Assembly: GCA_947464365.1 (NCBI GenBank)
Contig: CANHWS010000107.1
Coordinates: 1-10,373 of the forward strand
Direction: 5' to 3'
Length of the DNA: 10,373 nt
From: Cytophagaceae bacterium
GTDB taxonomy: Bacteria > Bacteroidota > Bacteroidia > Cytophagales > Flexibacteraceae
A program made the translations under genes and the position numbers. Every line of letters begins with the position of its first letter. Positions within the stretch are counted from its first letter, which is position 1. The notes below the pieces were generated by a model that had not been told where the DNA came from, did not search any database, and saw only the letters and a list, made by a program, of their open reading frames with translations. This document shows, piece after piece, positions 7,034 to 10,373 of this stretch.

Positions 7034-7915
7034 ATGAGGCATTATTCCTACATATCGACGCTGCGGCAAGCCTACACAAGGGAGGTGCGGCAAGGCCACG
7101 CCATCCTCACCTACGCTCGCAACCCTACTATCACTGAGAACAAGTTCTACAACAACTTAGAGGGCATCAATGTGGGGCCACATGGTAGTAATGGCAACTA
7201 CCTAAGCACCACGCTGAACCTACGCTGCAACTACTTTGAGAAGTGGAGCAACGACCTGCTGAACCAAACCCACTACGGCCTCGTCATCCAGGATGGCACC
7301 AACCTGAATGATATTGGTGGGGATGCTGATATTGCTGTCGGTGCAGCATTTCCCAATGCCAACGTATGGCCAGCGACAAACCGCTCCCAAACCTTTGGGC
7401 AATGGACCAGCCCTAGCAACTGGCAATCTCTGCTTTGGGGCAATGGGGTGAGTGGTAAGTATTGGAGGTATGAAAATGAGTTTATTGGTAATAGTCTTCC
7501 TTCCTCTTACTCCAGTATTATTCGTAGTCCAACATTTCTGAAATGTACTGAAATTATCGGAAATGGTAATGGTATTGATGTTATCGAAGTGTGCAATGGT
7601 AATCTTCCTCCTTCAACGCAGCCGTATTTTCCACTTAGGCAGGGTGTGATTGCCGGTACAGATTTAGCCAATCAAGTACAGCCCATCAAGTTATATCCTA
7701 ACCCAACTGCAGGTAATCTATCGGTAGACCTAGGGACTACCACGGTAGATGATGTTTCCTTGAGTATACTCGATCCTTTGGGTCGAATTGTACTTCAGCT
7801 TAAGCCAGAAGAGGTCCATGTTAATGTCGACCTAAAGGACTTACCAAGTGGTCTTTATAAACTAATGGTAGTGGGTCAAGGCGTTTCACACAGTGTTAAC
7901 TTCGTGAAACAATGA
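7034..7915 (+). CDS. Beta-helix-like T9SS-sorted protein, probably 5'-truncated
   Basis: From the ATG at 7034 the frame encodes 293 residues; a TTG at 7010 would add eight. No signal peptide is present, yet the last 75 residues are a clear T9SS type A domain (IKLYPNPTAGNLSVDL to VNFVKQ). Such cargo needs Sec export, so the N-terminus has probably been lost. The body starts directly with parallel beta-helix-like sequence (NPTITENKFYNNLEGINV, then LRCNYFEKW and YGLVIQDGTNLNDIGG), typical of Bacteroidota surface beta-helix proteins. Upstream, the frame meets a stop (6971-6973) inside repeat element A, whose end lies 43 bases before the ATG. The likely cause is deletion or insertion at that element. 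The stop overlaps the next gene's start as ATGA, so translation may be coupled. Third-position GC falls sharply near 7440. It could be a pseudogene or an intracellular remnant. Confidence 0.65.
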   Translation: MRHYSYISTLRQAYTREVRQGHAILTYARNPTITENKFYNNLEGINVGPHGSNGNYLSTTLNLRCNYFEKWSNDLLNQTHYGLVIQDGTNLNDIGGDADIAVGAAFPNANVWPATNRSQTFGQWTSPSNWQSLLWGNGVSGKYWRYENEFIGNSLPSSYSSIIRSPTFLKCTEIIGNGNGIDVIEVCNGNLPPSTQPYFPLRQGVIAGTDLANQVQPIKLYPNPTAGNLSVDLGTTTVDDVSLSILDPLGRIVLQLKPEEVHVNVDLKDLPSGLYKLMVVGQGVSHSVNFVKQ

Positions 7916-9387
7916 TTACCCACATCGCAAGTCTGAAGAAAGAGTACAACTATGTATTCTTGATGTTATTATTTCTGTTTGGTAGTCTATCAACCAAAGG
8001 ACAAGGTGTAATCAGTCAGAAATATTGGTCTTATACTACCTTTGATGGACTTCGGAACATCATGAAGTGGGACTCTAATACGTACTATGCAACTGGTTTT
8101 TCTGATAAGTATGGCTACTGGCATCAGCAATCAAGCACGTTTTCTTCAAACGTACTTTTATATCGCTTGAATAAAAATCTTGATACCATTTGGCGCCGCA
8201 ATATCGAAGCTTATGGTTATTCGATCAAGCTTTTGAGATTCAAAGACAAATTGGTCCTTACTGTAGGCACCACCTACTCCACAATTTCCAATCAAAATAC
8301 CTCTGCCATCGAAATCCTCGAATTGGACACTGCTGGCACCCTCCTGCGACGCCTGCCCTACAATGCCACCCAATATCGCTATGGCCCTTATGGCATGTTC
8401 ATCAGTTCGGATAGTTGTTATGTTGTCTATGGTGACATCACCCCCAGCATGGTGCGTCGGGGGCGGCAGTGTGACTGGTTTTTGCTCAAATTCAATCCGC
8501 GCACCAGCATCACGGAGTTTGAGCGTTTCTACAACCCAAGTGCCAGTTTCGCTTGCGGTTGTTATGCCGAACAGACACCAGACAAGGGTTATCTCATCAG
8601 TGGCACAGCAGATAATAAAGTGGCCTACCAACGCCTAGATAGCCTTGGGGATAGTACGGGCAGGGTGCAGTATGCATTTCAGGCTTTGAATCGAGGGGCG
8701 GCGTATAATGCTGCAGTTCAGCAGCACCCGTCTGGTAATTTCTATTTTTCATTATCGCCAACGACTAGCAATAGTAATCAATATACAGTTGGCATGATTA
8801 ATCCCAATAATCAAGTCCTATGGCAAAGAACTATTTATGGTGGGATTAGTCTAAAGCCAAAAATCAATACAGATGGTTCTGTTCTTGACTTGGTGGCACA
8901 ACAGAATCCATTTGCCTCCAACATCCGCAAAACGGGTCAGGATAGTACCATAATCTGGCAACTTCCCATCAACACCACCGTGCCAAACAGCCCGTTTTCT
9001 TTTTATGATTGTTATTACGAATCTGATAGCTCTGCAGTTTTCGTAGGTGTAACCAGACTCGGCGGCCAAAATGCCCGTAGTTTCTACCTAGCAAGGCTAA
9101 GCAATATCGGTCGGCCCTATAGCCCGTTGGCTTTGGCTGGTGGTCCTCGGGCAGATCTAGCATCTGTTGTGGCCTATCCTAACCCTACCACAGATGGCAC
9201 CATCCAGCTGCGCGGGCTCACCCAAACGGCTAATTTGCAGGTCTATACCACCACTGGTCAGCTCTTGTTCGAGACCGGGATCATGCCAGGTCAACAAGTT
9301 CAGCTACAAAACACATCCCCTGGCCTCTACTTTTGGCGGGCAACTAATCATGCTGGTGTCATGGCCGGGCGGGTTGTGGTGCGTTAG
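7912..9387 (+). CDS. Secreted T9SS type A sorting-domain protein, propeller-like, function unknown
   Basis: This is a complete 491-residue protein. A signal peptide with a basic start and the core YVFLMLLFLFGSLS (residues 14-27) is followed by a likely cut near STKGQ. Residues about 35-405 form repeated beta-rich segments with WD/propeller-like phrasing (VLLYRLNKNLDTIW, AIEILELDTAGTLL, WFLLKFNPRTSI, GYLISGTADN), where each unit describes a strand set followed by a turn. No family was recognised with certainty and no catalytic motif is visible. Residues about 420-491 are a T9SS type A domain (AYPNPTTDGTIQL to RVVVR), so the product is expected outside the cell. The start codon overlaps the preceding stop as ATGA, and no separate promoter is seen, so it probably depends on the upstream truncated gene for transcription. 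Repeat element B begins 13 bases after the stop. Confidence 0.85.
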   Translation: MITHIASLKKEYNYVFLMLLFLFGSLSTKGQGVISQKYWSYTTFDGLRNIMKWDSNTYYATGFSDKYGYWHQQSSTFSSNVLLYRLNKNLDTIWRRNIEAYGYSIKLLRFKDKLVLTVGTTYSTISNQNTSAIEILELDTAGTLLRRLPYNATQYRYGPYGMFISSDSCYVVYGDITPSMVRRGRQCDWFLLKFNPRTSITEFERFYNPSASFACGCYAEQTPDKGYLISGTADNKVAYQRLDSLGDSTGRVQYAFQALNRGAAYNAAVQQHPSGNFYFSLSPTTSNSNQYTVGMINPNNQVLWQRTIYGGISLKPKINTDGSVLDLVAQQNPFASNIRKTGQDSTIIWQLPINTTVPNSPFSFYDCYYESDSSAVFVGVTRLGGQNARSFYLARLSNIGRPYSPLALAGGPRADLASVVAYPNPTTDGTIQLRGLTQTANLQVYTTTGQLLFETGIMPGQQVQLQNTSPGLYFWRATNHAGVMAGRVVVR

Positions 9388-9398
9388 TTGTTTGTGCT

Positions 9399-9535
9399 TT
9401 GTCTAAACTCGGATTCATCAGATTGAAAGGATTAAAGGGATTCGTGTGTACTGATACCCACATAGGCCTAGCTACCTGACAGTGAGTTGTCCACCAATCC
9501 CTTAAATCATTTTTCTAAAATCCCAGTTCAGACCA
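9399..9535. repeat. Inverted-repeat element, copy B
   Basis: This second copy of the element at 6840-6990 is in the same orientation, with its core at 9401-9533. Its left end, GTCTAAACTCGGATT, is the imperfect complement of its right end, AATCCCAGTTCAGAC. The left arm keeps the nine-base GATT phasing (GATTCAT, GATTGAA, GATTAAA, GATTCGT). The middle is about 38 bases, against about 52 in copy A, and unrelated in sequence. It lies between the stops of two convergent genes, directly before an intrinsic terminator. Confidence 0.75.
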
Positions 9536-9557
9536 AATCGGCTGCACCCACTACCCC

Positions 9558-9587
9558 AAAAAAAACCCTGACCAAGGCCAGGGTTTT
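9558..9587. terminator. Strong bidirectional intrinsic terminator
   Basis: A perfect 9-bp stem (AAAACCCTG at 9562-9570 with CAGGGTTTT at 9579-9587) surrounds an 8-base loop. Read on the minus strand, the hairpin is followed by eight Us (the A run at 9558-9565). That suits the minus-strand gene ending at 9619, 31 bases away. The four-T run on the plus strand could also stop transcripts from the 491-residue gene. Confidence 0.85.
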
Positions 9588-9618
9588 CATTATAATAAGC
9601 AAACGGTTAAATGTTATC

Positions 9619-10373
9619 CTACTTCTTCATCGCACGGTTGATCCTGAAAGCAATGGCCTGACGGTGGGCCTTGGTGCTCGCATCAGCAACAGGTAAGGCG
9701 GTCGCGATCTGTGTCCTGATCGCCATCAATTGTGACAAGGCAGCAGCTTGGCCAGCGTAGCCATAAGGGCTCTTTTTGTCATCTAGCAAACCTGCACCAC
9801 GGATCAGCATATCCACATACTCGGCCTGGATGTTCTGGCGGAACGGGTTGACGGCAGTAGCAGCATCGGCCTTGAACAAGTTATTGGTCAGGTCCGACAT
9901 CATGTCGTTGAGTTTGTACTTGTTGCCATAGAGCTCGCTATCGGTCAGGCGCTGAACGACGCTCGGGTGCAGGATATGGCTCAGGACATCACGTTGCATG
10001 GTAAGGACACGGGCGGTAATTTTCGGATCCTCTGGGCCATCAAAGAAGTTGAAGCCACGGCGTTGTTGTGCTAGGTAGCTATAGAGGTCCGCAGATTGGG
10101 TATGCGCCTCTGGGCTAAACATGTGGGTGTTAAGGCCCGCCATCGCACGCTTCTGGTCAGCCAATGACACCGGGGTGTATGGGGCAGATTTGGTGGCCTG
10201 TCCTACCATACTCCTGTCAACATAAACGCCACCAATGTAACGAGCTATAACACCCGACTGGATGCCTTTCTCGCCTGTTAAGCGCAGGTAGCGGTCACGC
10301 AACTCGTGGTAGCTAGCACCGGGTTTGCTGTACTTAGCCTTAAGGGTCGGCAGCACTTTATTGATCAGGTCCA
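9619..10373 (-). CDS. C-terminal part of a DUF5117/DUF4953-like zinc-dependent metalloprotease (runs off right edge)
   Basis: Reading from the right edge, 250 residues are visible and the frame stays open to the end of the window. A GTG at 10356 is internal, not a start: in-frame residues DLINK precede it and join smoothly into VLPTLKAKYSKPGASYHEL. This matches, from memory, the C-terminal region of the large Bacteroidota met-zincins annotated as DUF5117/DUF4953 proteins. Shared features are the segment before YIGGVYVDRS, then PVSLADQKRAMAGL, and near the end NNLFKADAATAVNPFRQNIQ with EYVDMLI. The HExxH zinc site would lie upstream, outside the window, so catalysis cannot be checked. Family members are usually exported by Sec to the periplasm or outer membrane. 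A strong terminator lies 31 bases after its stop. It shows no operon link to the T9SS cargo genes, which end convergently. Confidence 0.75.
   Translation of the reverse strand, partial: DLINKVLPTLKAKYSKPGASYHELRDRYLRLTGEKGIQSGVIARYIGGVYVDRSMVGQATKSAPYTPVSLADQKRAMAGLNTHMFSPEAHTQSADLYSYLAQQRRGFNFFDGPEDPKITARVLTMQRDVLSHILHPSVVQRLTDSELYGNKYKLNDMMSDLTNNLFKADAATAVNPFRQNIQAEYVDMLIRGAGLLDDKKSPYGYAGQAAALSQLMAIRTQIATALPVADASTKAHRQAIAFRINRAMKK

Noticed and set aside
8158..8631. 157-codon minus-strand frame inside the 491-residue gene
   Set aside because: The sense frame has a signal peptide and sorting domain; the antisense peptide shows no family features.
9487..9696. 69-codon plus-strand frame
   Set aside because: It starts in repeat copy B, passes through the terminator and overlaps the metalloprotease gene antisense.
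10354..10356. GTG as the start of the right-hand gene
   Set aside because: The frame is open beyond it and the residues before it fit the metalloprotease family, so it is internal.

Overview
The window looks like chromosomal DNA of a member of the Bacteroidota. Four reading frames end in a type IX secretion system (T9SS) type A sorting domain, each with the PNP motif and a basic, beta-rich C-terminus. Two genes are preceded by boxes matching the Bacteroidota -33/-7 promoter consensus (TTTG / TAnnTTTG) with the same 20-base spacer, and Shine-Dalgarno sequences are not evident. Cytophagales, Chitinophagales or Saprospirales-like lineages would fit, but the sequence alone does not fix the order.

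Layout. Positions 1-1017 (minus) hold the N-terminal part of a POTRA-containing Omp85/TamA-like outer-membrane protein that runs off the left edge. After a 319-base divergent gap comes a small SRPBCC-fold protein at 1337-1804 (plus). A bidirectional terminator at 1849-1887 separates it from two large minus-strand genes. One is a 974-residue secreted protein with a DUF7948-like N-terminus, seven SBBP blades and a T9SS signal. The other is a 550-residue secreted repeat protein with an exact 48-residue period and a T9SS signal. Each has its own candidate promoter.

A 415-base gap at 6595-7009 holds the 550-residue gene's promoter and an inverted-repeat element (copy A). Two plus-strand genes follow, coupled by an ATGA overlap. 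The first is a T9SS-sorted beta-helix-like protein that seems to have lost its 5' end, and the second is a 491-residue T9SS-sorted protein. Copy B of the element starts 13 bases after the second gene's stop codon, then comes a strong bidirectional terminator at 9558-9587. The minus-strand C-terminal part of a DUF5117/DUF4953-like zinc metalloprotease runs off the right edge.

How the genes relate. The four central genes encode surface or secreted cargo, probably exported by Sec and then by a T9SS encoded elsewhere. No secretion machinery, defence module, CRISPR array or RNA gene was recognised. The most notable signals are the paired inverted-repeat elements around the 7.0-9.4 kb gene pair, the truncated gene next to copy A, the exact 144-bp tandem array, a short motif shared by the mature N-termini of two neighbouring cargo proteins, a column of cysteines in the SBBP propeller, and sharp third-position GC shifts inside single genes. 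I see no convincing new multi-gene system.
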